Shown: positions 35,700 through 51,299, counted from the stretch's first letter. The stretch is DNA of 64,000 bases from Albifimbria verrucaria (GCA_020081605.1 JAHREC010000007.1:1364001-1428000); one strand, 5' to 3'. Translations and numbers: made by a program. The notes: generated by a model from the sequence alone, not told the origin.

Positions 35700-36927
35700 A
35701 TAAAATTATATATTTATTAATTTTAGGATTCTTTATTTTTATTTAATAAATATATAAAATTATTAAGAATATAAAATATAATTAATATAATAATATATTA
35801 AAATTTATTTATTAAAATAAAAAAATAATAATAAATATTAATTAAATAATAAATATAATATATAAATAATTTTTAAATATATTAAAATAATATTTAATAA
35901 AAAGTTTATTTATATATATTTTTATATATTAAAGTCTTTTAATATATAATTAAATATATATTATAAAAATTATTAAATTAATTTAAAAAGTTATAATATA
36001 TATTTAAAATTATATTCTAAATAAATTAAAATTATTTATAATTTATAAATATAATATATATTTTTAAAAATTATATTATAATAGAATTATATATTTTTAT
36101 TATAAATATAATTCCAATAATCTTTTTATAAAACTTGAAAATTATATATTAATTTTTTTATAAAATTCTATAATTAAAATAATAATATTATAAATATAAA
36201 ATTATATTTATTATAATATTATATATATATTTTTAGATATATATATATATTTAAATTTTAAATAAATATTAAATTATCTTTAAATATTTGAAAAATAATA
36301 AATAAAGCTACTAAAAGATAATATTATAATAATTATATAGTAATTTTAAAATAAGAATTAAATAATAATTTATTAGAAAAATATAAATGAATATATAAAA
36401 GATAAAATATAAATTTATATATAGAAAAATAAAATATAAATTTATAAAATATATAGAAGAATTATAATTATAAATAGAGCTTTTTATAATAATAATAAAA
36501 GATTTTATTTAATTTAATATATAAAATTAATAAATTTTAAAAAGATTTATTTAAAAAAATAAAATAAAGATTTTATATATATTATAAATATAAAATTTAT
36601 CTAAAAATTAATTATATATAATATTTTTAATAAATATAATTATTTAAAAAATATTAATAAAATATATAATAATAATATTATAAAGTAATTTTAATTACTA
36701 AAATATAAAATATATAAAAAATAATTAAATATAATTAATATTATAAATATTATAAATAAAAATATAAAATAAAATATTAATTTTTAAAATTAAAATATAT
36801 ATCTTATATATATAATATATTTAAAAAAAAAAATAATATTTATTTAATAATTAAAGAATTAAATTTTAAAATATTAAATTTTTATAAAAATAATATATAA
36901 TTAATTTTATATTTACTTTATAATAAT

Positions 36928-36959
<32 letters not shown>

Positions 36960-38100
36960 TTATTAATTAATTTTATTAATTAAATATTATAATAAATAAA
37001 TAAAATAAAATTAATAATTTATTAATTTTTATAAAAATATAATTTTAAGTTTAAAATATAATTAATATAATAATAAATTTAATATTAAGTATTTTTAAAA
37101 AATAAAAAATAAATAAATTATTAAAATATTTAAAATTAAATTTTATAAATAATATTTAAATTATTATTATATTAAATTTAAATTATATTAATTTATATAT
37201 TTTTTAGAATATTAATATTAAATTTTTATAAATATAAAAATAATTTAAAATATAAAATTTATTATAAATTTAAATTATATTTATATTATTTTTTAATAAT
37301 AATAAATATATTAAAATTATATAATAATATTAAATTTTTATATATTAAAAATCTATTTTATTATTTAATATAATAAATAAAATAATAAAAATACTAATTT
37401 AAATAATATATATAATATAAATTTAATATTATTCTATTTTATTTTTCTAATTAAATAATAAAAAGGTTTTTAATATAATTATATAAAATAGATTAATTTA
37501 AATATTAAATAAAATAAATATTATTAATATTATATATAATATAAGAAAGAATAATTTAATTAAAATACTTTTTTATTTTATAAAATTAATATTAAATTAA
37601 CAAATTTATTTTATAAATTATTATAAATATTTTTATTTAATTTATTTAATAATAATTTATATTAATTAATTTTATTATAATTATATAAAATTATTATATT
37701 AATTATATTTATAAGTTATATATATTAATCTTATATATATATATTCTATATAAAATCTTTATTTATTATAAATATATTTTAAAAAAATAATAACTTATAT
37801 ATTTAATTAATATATTCTTATACTAAATAAATTATCTTTTAATTATTACTAATATATATTATATAATTTTAATTAAAAATATATAAATTGAATTAATAAT
37901 TTTAATTATTAATTTTTATTTTAATAAGAAAATTACAATTTTTAAATATTATAATAATTTTCAAAAATTATAATTTTTTAAGATTATAATTATAAAAAAT
38001 AATTAAAACTTTAAAATAAAAAAATAAAAAGAAACTATAAGAATTTTATATATATTAAAATTATAATTAAACTATATAAATTATTATAAAAACACTTAGA
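35700..38100 (+). repeat. Diverged long direct repeat, copy 1
   Basis: Many collinear words recur at 51.3-53.95 kb in the same order and strand, for example TTATATATTAAAGTCTTTTA, AAAATTAATAAATTTTAAA, TATATTATAAATATAAAATT and AAGAATTTTATATATATTAA. Low complexity makes exact ends uncertain. Interpreted as one of two RIP-degraded copies of a large transposon. Confidence 0.55.
36928..36953. repeat. (AT)n run
   Basis: About thirteen AT dinucleotides in a row; one of several such runs in the AT block. Confidence 0.85.
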
Positions 38101-38571
38101 AATTTATAATATAAAAATAAAATTATAATAATATTTAATATATATAAAAAATAAAATATTAAAATTATATAATGAAAATTTATAAAATTAAAATTTACTT
38201 ATAAGCTTTTAAGTTAATTTAAAAGAATTATTAATATTATATAATCTATTTTATAATTTATATATTTAATATTATTAAATAAATTATTTTAATTTTATAA
38301 TAAAAATTTATATAAATTATATTTAATAATTAATTAAAATAATTAATATATATTTATAATTTTTAATTATTAAATTTATTTAATTATATAAAAATTATAA
38401 AATATATAAAAGTTTTATATTTATATAAATAAAAATTTTAAAAAATAAAATTATAAAATTCTTTTTATAAAATATTTTTAAGAATAATAAGATTTTATAT
38501 TTAATATTAAAAAATTAAAAATAATATATATTTTTATTTATTATTTATTTTATAAATATATTTATATAATT

Positions 38572-38637
38572 ATTATAAAAGTATTATAAAAGTATTATAA
38601 AATTATTATAAAATTATTATAAAATTATTATAAAATT
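38572..38637. repeat. 11 bp tandem repeat (TATTATAAAAT/G type)
   Basis: About six units of an 11-base A/T motif (AAAATTATTAT-like). Early units carry a G where later ones have T. Confidence 0.75.
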
Positions 38638-40199
38638 ATATTTAATTTTATTTAAATCTTTTATATTAAAATAAAATTAAATAAATTATTTATAGATTAT
38701 TTTAAATAAATTATATAAAATTATTTTATTTTATAAAAAAATAAAATGGTAATTATATAATAATAAATAAATTATATATTTATATTTAATTTAGTATAAA
38801 TATATATTAAATAATATTTTTTTAATATATATTAAAAGTATTATAAATATAATATTATTAAATATTATATAAATATAAAAATAAAATAAAATTATAATAA
38901 AATTATAATAATATTAAAATATTTTTAAATAATAAATAATATTTTTATATTAAAGTCTTTTAAATTTTATAGAAGTTTTTAATTTATAAAAATAATTATA
39001 ATATTAGAATATAAATATATTATATTTATAATAAAATTATATTTTCTTTTTAATTTTTTAATTGTTTAATTTTCTTTCAATCTTTTAATAATTTGATTAA
39101 AAGATTATTTATTTATATATTTTCCTAAAAAGTATTTATAATAATATAATATTATAATTATTACTTATTATATTTAATATATATATAAAGATTAAAAGTT
39201 TGTAATTTTAATTTTAAAAATTAAATATATATAATTTTTTTAAAAATATTATATTAAAAAGAAAACATTAAGAAGTTTAAATTATATTTATATTATATTA
39301 AATTAACTATTTACTTAAAAAACCCTTCTAAATAAAGTTAAAATCTTTTAATTAAAAATATAATAATATTATTATAAATAATAATAAAGAATTAATAATT
39401 TAAATGAATATTATAAATATTTTATATTTAATAAGTATATTTTTTAAAATTTATTAAAATATAAATCTTATATATATAAATATAAATTATATAACTAAAA
39501 TTAATTAAAATTAATAAATAATTAATAAATAATATAATATTATATTAAAAATACTATATATATAATTTATTATAGCATTAATTAGTTAATAAATTATTTT
39601 AATTTTATAATAACAAAAACTTTCTTTATTTTTAATAATTTTAATATTTTAGAATTTTATATAATTATATATATTATATTCTTTAAATATTATAAACGCT
39701 TTATTATTCTTATTTTAATTCTATTATATTTTTCATTATTTATAATATTTATATATTATAAAATATATTATTATATTACTTTTTTAAATAATGTTTTTTA
39801 AATAAATTTATATTAAAAAAATCATTATATTAAATGATTATAATACTAATTATAATATTAATAATATAAACTCTTTTATAATACATTTTATATTTATTTA
39901 AACTATTTTTTATTAATATTTTAAAAACTTAATTAAAAAATATAATAATTATATATAATAAATATATTTTATATTATATTAAAATAAATAAATACTTATA
40001 GTTATATTATGCTAATTGTTTTATTTTCTATGTTTTTAAAGCTTATTTAAAATATAGAAATAAATATATAAAATAGTTAAAAACTATAAAAAAGAATTTA
40101 TATAATAAATTACTCTATTATACTTTTATTTATATATTATAAATTTATTTATACTATTAATCTTTTTTATATATATAGGAAATCTTAAATACTTATTAG

Positions 40200-40650
40200 A
40201 ATTACTATAAAGCTATAGTATACCTAGTGATTATAGTATATTTTATAAAAGTCTATAGTATATTTATTATTTCTTTTAATAATTAGATATTAATGTGAAA
40301 TTTATTCTTAGTAATAAAAAGAATAAAGAATCATATATATAGCTGTTTTCTTAATTTAGAAATTATTAATAATATAATAAACTTTAAATAAAACTATAAA
40401 AATTAAGATTAAAATACTTTATAATATATTTATAACAAATACTATAGTATTTTATTTTTCTTTTCTTAAATACTATTCTATTAGACTTAATATTGATTCT
40501 TTAATTATTTATCTACTTATAGGGGTAATTCCTTCCTTTCCTAAAATAGCTAGAAGAGGCGTTTTGCTAGTGAGATTTATAGTGCACCTAGCAATTATAG
40601 TATACTTAATAAAATACTATAATATACCTATCACTTCTTATTTTTAATCT
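40200..40650 (+). repeat. Repeat of the 46.36-46.90 kb TIR family, with a duplicated terminal segment
   Basis: The segment 40480-40650 matches 46.78-46.905 kb (CTACTTATAGGGGTAATTCC, AAAATAGCTAGAAGAGG, CCTATCACTTCTTA). A second, more decayed copy of its last 65 bases lies at 40215-40280 in the same orientation. Confidence 0.6.
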
Positions 40651-43600
40651 ATATTATTTATAATTTTATATAATATTATTTTCAATTAGATATATATATT
40701 ATTAATACCTAAGATTTATTAGATTAACCTCTATATTTATCTAAAGAAATAATATATATATTATAGTATATTTAATAATATATACTCTAATTAGTATATA
40801 TATTATAATGAAGCTAAAAATTAATATAATAATTCTTTATTAACTTTATATAATTATATAAAGTAGTAAATATATTTATAATATAATTATAAGCTTTTAT
40901 ATAATAATATGATTCTACTTTACTTATATTTATATTATATATTTAATTTTACTTAATCTTAATAATATTATTATATATAATAATAATTTTAGTAAACCTA
41001 ATATTATATTTATAAATATTAAAATAATATTATTGTTTTAATAATATCCTTATTTATACTCTATAATATCATTTCCTTTATATTATTTTATTTATATTTT
41101 GAAATAATGTAAATAATATATTTAGAAGTTTATTTATTCTTTATTATAGTTAAATATATTAAATACTTATTCTTAAATAAACTATTATAATTTAATTTAA
41201 ATACTCTCATTTATAGCTTCTTATATAACTATATATACTACTTTTATTTTTATTCTTTTATATTTTAATATATTTATTATAAAATTATTTAATATATGAA
41301 TATTAATAATATAAAGATTTAATATAGTTATTTTAATAATAATAATATAAATAAGGTATGTTATAAGAAATATACTAGATTTAATAATATTAAAATTAAT
41401 AACAGTTTTTTTAATATTTATATTTATATAAATTCTGATAATATTTATTATATACTAGATTAAGATAAAATTTAATATGTATTAAAAATTAAGAATCTTC
41501 TACTAATAAGAACTTATATTTAATTAAATAAATATATAATAATATTAAGATCTTTATTAATCAATATAAATTATTAAATATTCTATATTTTATATTTATT
41601 ACAGTTTTATCTAATAAAATAGTATATATATAGTATTAGCTTATTTAATAATAATCTTATATAAAATAGCTTTTTCATTAAAAAGTTTTTATATTTAATC
41701 TTTAAGAATTATATAAAAATAAAGTAATATCGAGTATTCTTAAACTCTATAATAATCTTAATTATATAAATATAATAAAATATAATAAATTAATATATAG
41801 TAAAATACTTATTAAACTTTATATATATTAATTTAAGATTTCGTTTTATTAATATATAAATAACATATTTTTAAATTAAATATATATTCTTATAATTATA
41901 ATAACATTTATTTAATATTAATATTATGATATTATCTTTACTTAATAATTAAATAATATTTAATATATTAAGGCTATTATTAAAAGTATAATTAAATTAA
42001 TTTAGGTTAATTTTATTATAAATTAGCTATAGATTATATAAATATTTTTAAATATATATATAAATACTTATATTAATATAATATATATATATTTATAATT
42101 ATATTTCTAGGAAAACATATTAAGCTATATCCTAAAAACCTAATTTAAAGCTAAAAATAATTATAGATAATAAAAACTTTAAATATTATTATTAATTATT
42201 AAAATAGTATTATATTCTTTTTATTAATAATAATAGAACCCTCGGCTAATAATGAATTATTAATATATATTGTCTATAATTTAATATAATATTATTTTAA
42301 TTAAATTCATTTTATATATATTATTAATATTCAAAATCTCTAAGAATTCCTTTTATATTTATTTATACTCTAAAGTATAATAATAATTTTTATATTATTA
42401 TTATTTTTAACTTTAACTTAATATTATACTTATTATATAAATCTTAAAAAATAAAATATAATTTCTTTTAGCTTATATTATAAACTTAATCACCTATCTC
42501 TTAGGTAACGAGGCTATAATTATAGAAGAAATCTACTTTTTTCTTTATTTATTTATTTATTTATAATAAATAATATAAATAAATAGATAAATTAAAAGTA
42601 TATAATTTTAATTATTATAAGCTTTATATATTTGTATATAATTTTTATTTTTAATAATATTTATAATAATAATAAACTTATAATAATTAAACTTATTTAT
42701 ATAATATTCTTTTCACTTAATATCTTATAGTAAATATTTATTCTGTTTATTATATATTAACTTATAGGATATTAAATATTTAATATTATTATGTATAATA
42801 CAATTAAAGAATAATTTCTAAATAATAGCGATATGATTATAGAAAAGCAATTTTATAAAAATTAAGGGACTAGCTCTATACCTACTATAAATCAATAAAT
42901 ACCCACCACTTTTATAGTAGAATAAAGCTAAGCTTTAATCTACATTTAATATAGAATTTTAATAAAGGACTTTAGTATATTAATTTATTAATATTATTTA
43001 CCTACCTCTAGGAAGTTATTTAGCTATATTATTAAATCTTATATATATTAATATAATTTATTTATATTAATTTATTATTATTTATAAGCTTAAAGCCTAG
43101 TTTATATTATATTTATTTTATAGTTAATCTTTTAAATAATAATTTAATTAATATTTAATATTTTTTTATTTTTACTTTTCTATTATTATTATTTTAATTA
43201 TTTGATATTAAAAAGTTTAAATTAATTATATAAATACATAAAGCTATTTATAGTATCTTTATTAATAATAAATCTAGAAAATTAAAAAAATAAAATTAAT
43301 TATTTTATTAATATTATTATAATTATTTATAATAATTAATATATATTAATATATTTATAGTATTTTTATATTTATTTTATATATATTTAATTATAAAATA
43401 TATTATAATTTAATTTTAATAAAAGTTATTTTTATTATAAATAATATAATAAATATAATTAATAATAATAATATAAAAATTATATTTTATTCTATCTTAA
43501 GTTATTTAAAAGTTTCTATATATTTAAATATAATTAACCTATATTTTAAGTTATTTTTTAATTAAATCTTTTTTAATAATTATTAATTTAAAATAATCTA

Positions 43601-45660
43601 GGATTATAGTTTTATATTTTTTTATTTATATTTAATATTAATAATAATCTATATTTAATAATAATATAAGCTTTTTATATTTATAAAAAAAATAAAAGAA
43701 TAATAATAAAAAGATTATAAATAATAATAGATCTATAAGATTTAGATTTTTAATATTTTTAAATATTAATATTAATATTAAAATTCTTTAATAATTATTT
43801 AAGTTTATTTTATATTAATTTAAGATTAATAAAAGGATTTTTAATAATTATTTATATAAATAATATTTAATAAAATAATTTATATTTTTTTTTAATAATC
43901 TTTTTAATTTAATAATTATAATTTATTTTATTAGAATAATAATAATTTCTTAAAAATAATATTAAAATTATTTATAATAATAATAATATATTTTTAATTA
44001 TTATATAGAATAATTTAATAATATAAATAATTAAATTATCTAAATAATAATATTTATTAATAAAATAAATAATTGATTTGTTTTATAATTAAATATAAAT
44101 TTTAAATATATATCTTTTTATATTTTTTAAATAATTAAAATTCTTAATAAATATAATAAATTATTTATTCAAGAGATTTTTAAATAATTATTAATAAATA
44201 TACTTTAAATAATATAAAATACCTTAAAGTTAATATTATATTTTATTTTCTTTATTATAGAGTTCTTTATTATTTTTTTAATAAAAGCTTTATAATTAAA
44301 TAATTAATTTATATTTATATATTAATAATAAAAAAATATAATATTTTTTAATAATATATTAATATTTAATATTTATATTATATTAATATTTTAATTAATA
44401 ATTATAGATTTTAATTTATTATTTAAAATTTCTTTAATAATATTATTATTTATATAATAACCTAAATATATAAAAGTTTAATTCTTTTATTTATAAAAAT
44501 AATAATAATATAAAAGATTTTATAAATAAATATTATTTTATAAAGATTAAATATTAATATTTTATAATAATTAATTTTATATATACTATTAATAAATTAA
44601 ATATTTAAATACTCCTTAAATAATCTAATATTAATTATTAAAATAATAAAAAATAAAAAAGCGAGCTTTTATTATTTATTAATTCCTAAAACTATACTTT
44701 ATTCTTTATTTAAAGCTTATAAAATTAATTAAATAAATATTATATAAATATTTAATTAATAAATTATTTAAAATAATATTATTAAAGGAAATTTAGGATA
44801 CTTAATTAAATAATATTTTATATATTTTTATTATTATTTATATATATATATTAAAGAATCTACCTTAAGCTAAAATTAGTTCTAAAAAAATAAATAATAT
44901 TATAATATTTTTTCTTAATACTTTTCTTTTAATATTTTATAAATATTAATTAATTATTAAACTTATAATTATATATATTAATATTAAATAACTTTATTTA
45001 TTAATAATTTATTTTCCTAAGTATAAATAATAAATAATAATTATATAGAGATATTATATATATTAAGTTTTTATTTGTTTATATTTTTTTATATATATTT
45101 TAATAAATATAAATATACCTTTAGGATTAAATAATTATTAAATAGATCTGCTTTTATTATAATAAATAATAATATACTATAAACATATAATATTTAGTTT
45201 TTTTGATAAATAATAAGCTTAATATTAAATCTTTTAATAAACTTATTTATTAAGCTAAGGATAGCCTTATTAAAAAAATAATTTAGAACAATATTTATTA
45301 TAAGAAATTATAATATAAATAGCTTTATATTAAACTAAAATAATTAGATGAGAGTAGTTACTAATATTCTATAAGAAGGGGAATACATAATATATAAGGA
45401 TATATAAAGGTATATTTTTAATATAAATTATTAATAGTAGTTAATAATATCTATCCAGGGGTATAAGCTATAAAAGTGATAGGTATTTATTAAATTTATA
45501 GTAGGTATAGAGCCGCTCCTAAAATTAAAAAGCTTCTTAAATATAATATTTATTATAAATAATATTTATAAAGGGATTATTCCTTTAAAAGTCTTGTTAA
45601 GAATATTTTTATCTTTAACTTTAATAATAATATTATTTAAGATATTATTAAGTATATATT

Positions 45661-45875
45661 ATGTTATAGAATAAAATAACCTACTCTATAGTTTATAGTA
45701 TATAAGCTATAAAATAAATTCTATAGTCTTAATAATCTTCTAGAATTAATTTAGAAATATATAACTAAAGCCTTAAGCTTATAAACTTTAATATTATAAT
45801 ATAAATAGAATTCTCTTAGAATATATATTATATTAATATTATTTATCTTTTTCTATACAATAATTATTATAATAA
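45661..45875 (+). mobile_element. LTR-like repeat copy D
   Basis: Same ~215 bp family as copies A, B, C and E. It begins TGTTATAGAATAAAATAACC, retaining a TG start that other copies show as TA, as RIP would produce. The central words AAGCCTTAAGC and TTATAATATAAATAGA are shared with other copies. Confidence 0.7.
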
Positions 45876-46109
45876 GTTTAAAGCTTTTTCTCTTAACTTT
45901 TTAAAAATAATATTATTAAAATATAAAAATAATATTAATAATAATAAATTAATAAGAATATTACTTTTAATTAAAAATATAATGAATTTTATATTATATA
46001 TATTTAATAGATTAAATATAAATAAGATATTTATTAAAATTATTATTTTAATATAAAAATTAATATTAATAATAAATAATATATCATATATTTCAAAACT
46101 TTAAAAAGC

Positions 46110-46358
46110 AATTTAAGAAAAAGTATTATAGTATAGAACTTCACTGGGACCCTAATATTCTAATAAGAACCTATAGTCATTATGCTTTATTTAAAATCAA
46201 GCACCATACTATACAGGTGTATCTATCTTATGCTGAATAGGATTTAGGGGCCCAATCTATCTATTATCTATGCTTTTACCTTAGTGGAGGCCTAGTATAC
46301 TTTAAGATTGTACGATATATTGCTGTATATATATACTGTGAATATTGCTATCTTTTTG
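46110..46358. other. Moderately GC-richer patch in the AT block
   Basis: From about 46.11 to 46.36 kb the sequence holds normal-looking words (TTCACTGGGACCC, TTAGGGGCCCAATC, GTGGAGGCCTAG) and is less RIP-saturated than its surroundings. No open frame. It directly precedes the TIR element at 46.36 kb. Confidence 0.55.
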
Positions 46359-46913
46359 AGAAGTAATAGGTGCACTATAGTATTTTATTAGGTATATTAT
46401 TTTTATTAAATGCATTATAATTATAGGGTGATCCTAGTAAGTATTCAAGATTTACTATATATAAAAAGGAAGTTAATAGTATAAATACATATATAAAAAT
46501 ACATAGAAATAATAATAATATAATTTATTATATAAACCCTTTTATTTAATCTCCTAGATATTTTATATATTTATTTTCTTATTTTAAATAAGCTTTAAAA
46601 CAGAAAAGAAAAGGAAATACCTTAATAGGATTATAAATACTTATCTATCTTAATCTATTATAAATCTTTAATAAAACTAAAAAGAATAAGATTAAAATTC
46701 TTTATAATATATTTATTAGAAATATTATAGCATTTAATTTTTCTTTTTTTAATAGCTATTTTATTAGATTTTATATTATTTTTAGATATTTACCTACTTA
46801 TAGAGGGTAATTTCCTCCTTTCTTAAAATAGCTAGAAAAGGTGTTTTATTAATGAAATTTATAGTATACCTAATAAAACACTATAGTACACCTATCACTT
46901 CTTATCTTTTTGA
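46349..46913. mobile_element. ~540 bp TIR element with 10-11 bp target duplication
   Basis: The left end AGAAGTAATAGGTGCACTAT and the right end, read in reverse complement (AAGAAGTGATAGGTGTACTA), form terminal inverted repeats of about 40 bases. The direct repeat TATCTTTTTGA flanks the element at 46349-46359 and 46903-46913, with up to one base shared with the TIR. No coding capacity. A 9-11 bp duplication is typical of Mutator-like elements, so a MULE-derived non-autonomous element is the best guess. Confidence 0.7.
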
Positions 46914-49550
46914 ATGTTATAATTCCTTTAAGACTTTTAACTGGGTATAGTTTAATATCGAAGAACTGAATATTTAGCTATAAAACTAATTATTAACTAT
47001 TAACTATTCATATTAAATATTTAATATTAATTATTATTTATATTATTATTATACTAAAGGATAATTAAGAATAAATATTAGAGATAGTATATATATATAT
47101 AATAAAAAGTATTAAAGCCTTATTATTATTTATATATTTATTTATAATATATAAATATTTTTTATTATATATAAATAATTAAATAATATTTAATATATTA
47201 TAAATTAATTATTATATAATTAATATCTTAAATAGTTATTTATTAAAGCTTTAATATATTCCTTAAGTATTTATAGATATTTTTATAATATATTATTATT
47301 ATTTAATTTAAATAAAAAATAAAATTCCTTTTTATTAAGTATAATTAATTAATTATATTTATATTAATTTATTAATTAAAATTAAGGTTTAGGTTTTTAC
47401 CCTATCTATTATACCTTATTTTTAGTAATTTTTAATCCTTATATTAATATTTTATTTTTATTATTAAGGATATATAAGATTATAATAAAGATTTAAGTAA
47501 TTTTATTAAGATTAATTTTTTATTTTTAATTTATATATTATATTAATCTTTAATATAATATATATATTAAATTTAATTATATTTATTATATATTAGATTT
47601 TTATTCATTTATTATAATTAACTATATATATACACTATAGATTATAATTAATATATTTTAAGATTTAATTTTAATTTTAATTAATTATAAATTTATATTA
47701 AAATAATTTCTTTATTCTTTATTCTATATATTTATGTTAATTATATTATTAATATTATAAATCCTTAAATAAAGTTATTATATGTATATTTTAATAATCT
47801 AAAGTATAAGGTATTTAATTTTTATTATATTTAATATATACTTATTTTAAAATATTTTATTAATATTTTAGTTTATAATTAAATTAATAAGCTCTTTTAA
47901 ATTTTAAATCTTTTATTTTTTATAAATTAATTTTAATATTATTTTAAAGATTTTTTAATAATTAAATTATATTTATATACATAAATTTATAATAATCTAT
48001 AATTGAAATGCTCTTAAATATATTAATAAATAGAATAATATTTTAATAATAATATATATTTTTATAATAAAGAATTCTTTTTAATTTATTAATATTTAAT
48101 AAAAAGATCATTATTACTTTAAGCTTAAAAGTTAAGAAAATAAAATCTATATTATTGAATTTTGTATTTTTATTATAATTATTATATAATCCTTTTAAAT
48201 TATATAAAAAAAGTTTATTTTTATTAAGTTTATTTATATTTATAATATTATATATAATCTATATTATTAAAAAAGAAATTATATAAATTTAATATTGATA
48301 GGCTTTATTATTATTAATTTTTATAATTTTTATATTTTTAATTATCTCTTTAATTATATAAATAATAATTAAATTATTTCCTTTAATATAGATCTTTAAA
48401 GTTTAATTATTCTTTATTTAATATATTTAGATTTTTAATTAATTTATTTTTATAATATTTACTATAAATCCTTTTGAATAATTAGTTATTTTACTTATCA
48501 TTTATTATTATTAATATACTTATTAAGCTTTTATACTTTATTTTATAGCTATTTATTTATTATCTTAGGTTTTTAAATAATAAATTATAATATTTTAAAA
48601 CTTTAATGAAAATTCTTTATTAAATTTAATCTTTATAATTATTTTATATTTATATAATTTATATAAAATAATAATAAAAATATTTAATCTAAGAATTCTT
48701 TTATTCTATATTCTAAATATTTTAAATATATATGAACTTTTTAATATTATAATATTAAATAATATATTTAGTATTATAATTATTATTAAACCATTACTTT
48801 ATTTATTAATATTTTTTTATAATAAATTTACCTTTTATTATATTTATTAATTATAAATATACTCTTTTTTAATAATATTAATATTATTAATTTATATAAT
48901 ATAATAACTAATTTCTTTATTAAAATTTTAATAAAATTATAATTATTTAAATTAAGATTAGCCTTATAGCTTTTTTATTTATATTCTATTAATCTTATAT
49001 TCTTTAGATATTAAATTATTAATATTAAATACTTAATTAATATTTAAGGAGTATAAGAATCTTTATTTAATATAGGATTTAACAATAATATATAATATTT
49101 TTTTATTATCCTTAAATAATCCCTATAAATTAAATTACTTTAATTAATTAATTAGTAATATTTTTTATAATTAATATATTATTTTATAATAAAGAATAAA
49201 AATACTTAAATAAATTATTTATTAGATAATTATTTATATAGTAAATAAATTAATATATTAATAAAATAGAATATTTATCAAGATTATATATTAATAAAAA
49301 TTATTCTATTAAATAAAAGGCTTAATAAATAAAGTATAATATATTTATTTATATTTATTCAATATTCTATAAATATTAATAGTAAGATTAATTAATTAAC
49401 GAAAAAATTTAATAGTTTATTAATTAATTATATAGATAATTAAAATAATTATAAATAATGAAATAATGAAATAATATTAAAGGTTATATAATTATTATTA
49501 ATTATTATATAGATCTAGATAGATAATATATATATATATTATATTTAGAT

Positions 49551-49745
49551 ATATATCGTAGGGGATATATATATAGAGAGGCCTTCAGGCATAAATATAA
49601 TAAAGATAACTTAAACCTTATATATCTAAACCGACGTATCCGGATCCATATAATAATAAATTGACTTAGATATATAGAATTTAAATTACCTTTTATTATA
49701 TTTATACTTATAAGCCCCTGTATATATATATCCCTACGATATATA
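49551..49745. mobile_element. Foldback element with ~85 bp inverted arms
   Basis: The left arm (from ATATATCGTAGGGGATATAT) and right arm (ending ATATATCCCTACGATATAT) are inverted copies running inward over AGGCCTTCAGGCATAAATAT and its partner, with a loop of about 25-30 bases containing CGACGTATCCGGATCC. The transcript or single strand could form a long hairpin. Likely a MITE or foldback element. Confidence 0.8.
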
Positions 49746-50104
49746 TTTATATAATATATATATATATATATATATTATAAAATTAAAATTAAAAAATAAA
49801 TATTATATAATTAAAATTTTATTAAAATGATATTATACGTTTAATTATTAATTAAAATTAAAAATAATAAATTTAAAACTAAGGGCATTTTGAATTTAAA
49901 ATATATTATTATTTTTAAGAAATATAATATTTAATCTAAAAAGTTATAATATTTTTTAAAAGAAACTTAATATTAATATAAAAAAGTTATGAAAATTATT
50001 TTTATATTTAATTATATAATTAAGTTATAATTATAAAATAAAATAAAAGAAATATTTAAATATAAAATTTAAAATTTGAAAAAATAAAGAGTGGAGATAA
50101 TAAT

Positions 50105-50210
50105 ATATAAATGTAGATAAATTCGTTTAAATATATAACGTTTAGGTTATCTTTATTATATTTATACCTAAAGCCCTCTTTATATATATATCCCTATAAT
50201 ATATATTTAT
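50105..50210 (-). repeat. Single arm related to the 49.55 kb foldback element
   Basis: In reverse complement this matches the left arm of the foldback element (ATAGGGATATATATATAAAG, TATAAATATAATAAAGATAA, ATATATTTAAACGAATTTAT). No partner arm lies close by. Confidence 0.7.
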
Positions 50211-50619
50211 ATATTATATATGTATTTATTAATTACTCTTTATAAATAATAAAAACCCTATTCTTATAGTATATAATAAAAAAATAAACCGATTTATTAT
50301 TTATGATTATAATATTTTTATTATCTTTTATGATTATTATTTATTATTTATATTTTTATTAATCTTTATTTATTTTTAATACTTTTAATAAATTTATTTA
50401 TATTTATTAGTAAAAACTTATATATTAATCTCTTAGAGTATTATATTAATATTATTATATTAATATTATTATATAATAATATTAATTTAATAATATCTTA
50501 TATAATATATATATATATAGTTATTTATTTTATATTATAATATAATATAATATATTTATTAATTCGTTTATTTGAAATTATAATAAAATAATATATATAT
50601 ATATATATATTATATATTA

Positions 50620-50730
50620 ATATATATTATAAGGGATATATATATTAAAGGCCTTTAAATATAAATATTATAAAATTAACTTGAACTTTATATATTTAAA
50701 CTAATCTATCTAAATCTATATAATAATTAA
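50620..50730 (+). repeat. Second single arm related to the foldback element
   Basis: Direct match to the left arm: AAGGGATATATATATTAAAG, GGCCTTTAAATATAAATAT, TATATATTTAAACTAATCTA. It is more AT-shifted than the 49.55 kb copy. Confidence 0.7.
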
Positions 50731-51299
50731 TAGTAATTATATAAGTTTTGGCATTCTTATATTATATAATGCATTTATATTTATTCTAATTATTTATATA
50801 CTTAATTAATATATTATTAAATTAATAAGCTTATTAATTAGTATTTATATAAATATTAATAGAGTATTTTATCTATATTAATAAATATATTATATTTAAT
50901 ATATAAAGCTTTTTACTTTGAAAAATAAATGTTATTAGTCTATAATCTGCATAGATATTATTTTATATAAATGTATTAATTTATTTATTATATAAATAAT
51001 TTATTAATTAAAATTCTAATAAAGGAATTATTTATTATATTCTATAAATTAATAATATTAATTAAGTTAAAAAGAAAGATTATATTTATAATTAATATAT
51101 AAAATAAAAAATAAATTTATTAGAAAAAGTATTAATAAATATAATAATAGTATATTAATTATTACAATTTTTAATATATTATTCAGTATAATAATATTAA
51201 GAAGCTTATATTTATATATCTATATAAAGCTACTTATCTACTAGCTTTAAAATCCTTACTCTCCTCATTTAATAGATATATAGGATTATCAAGAGTATA

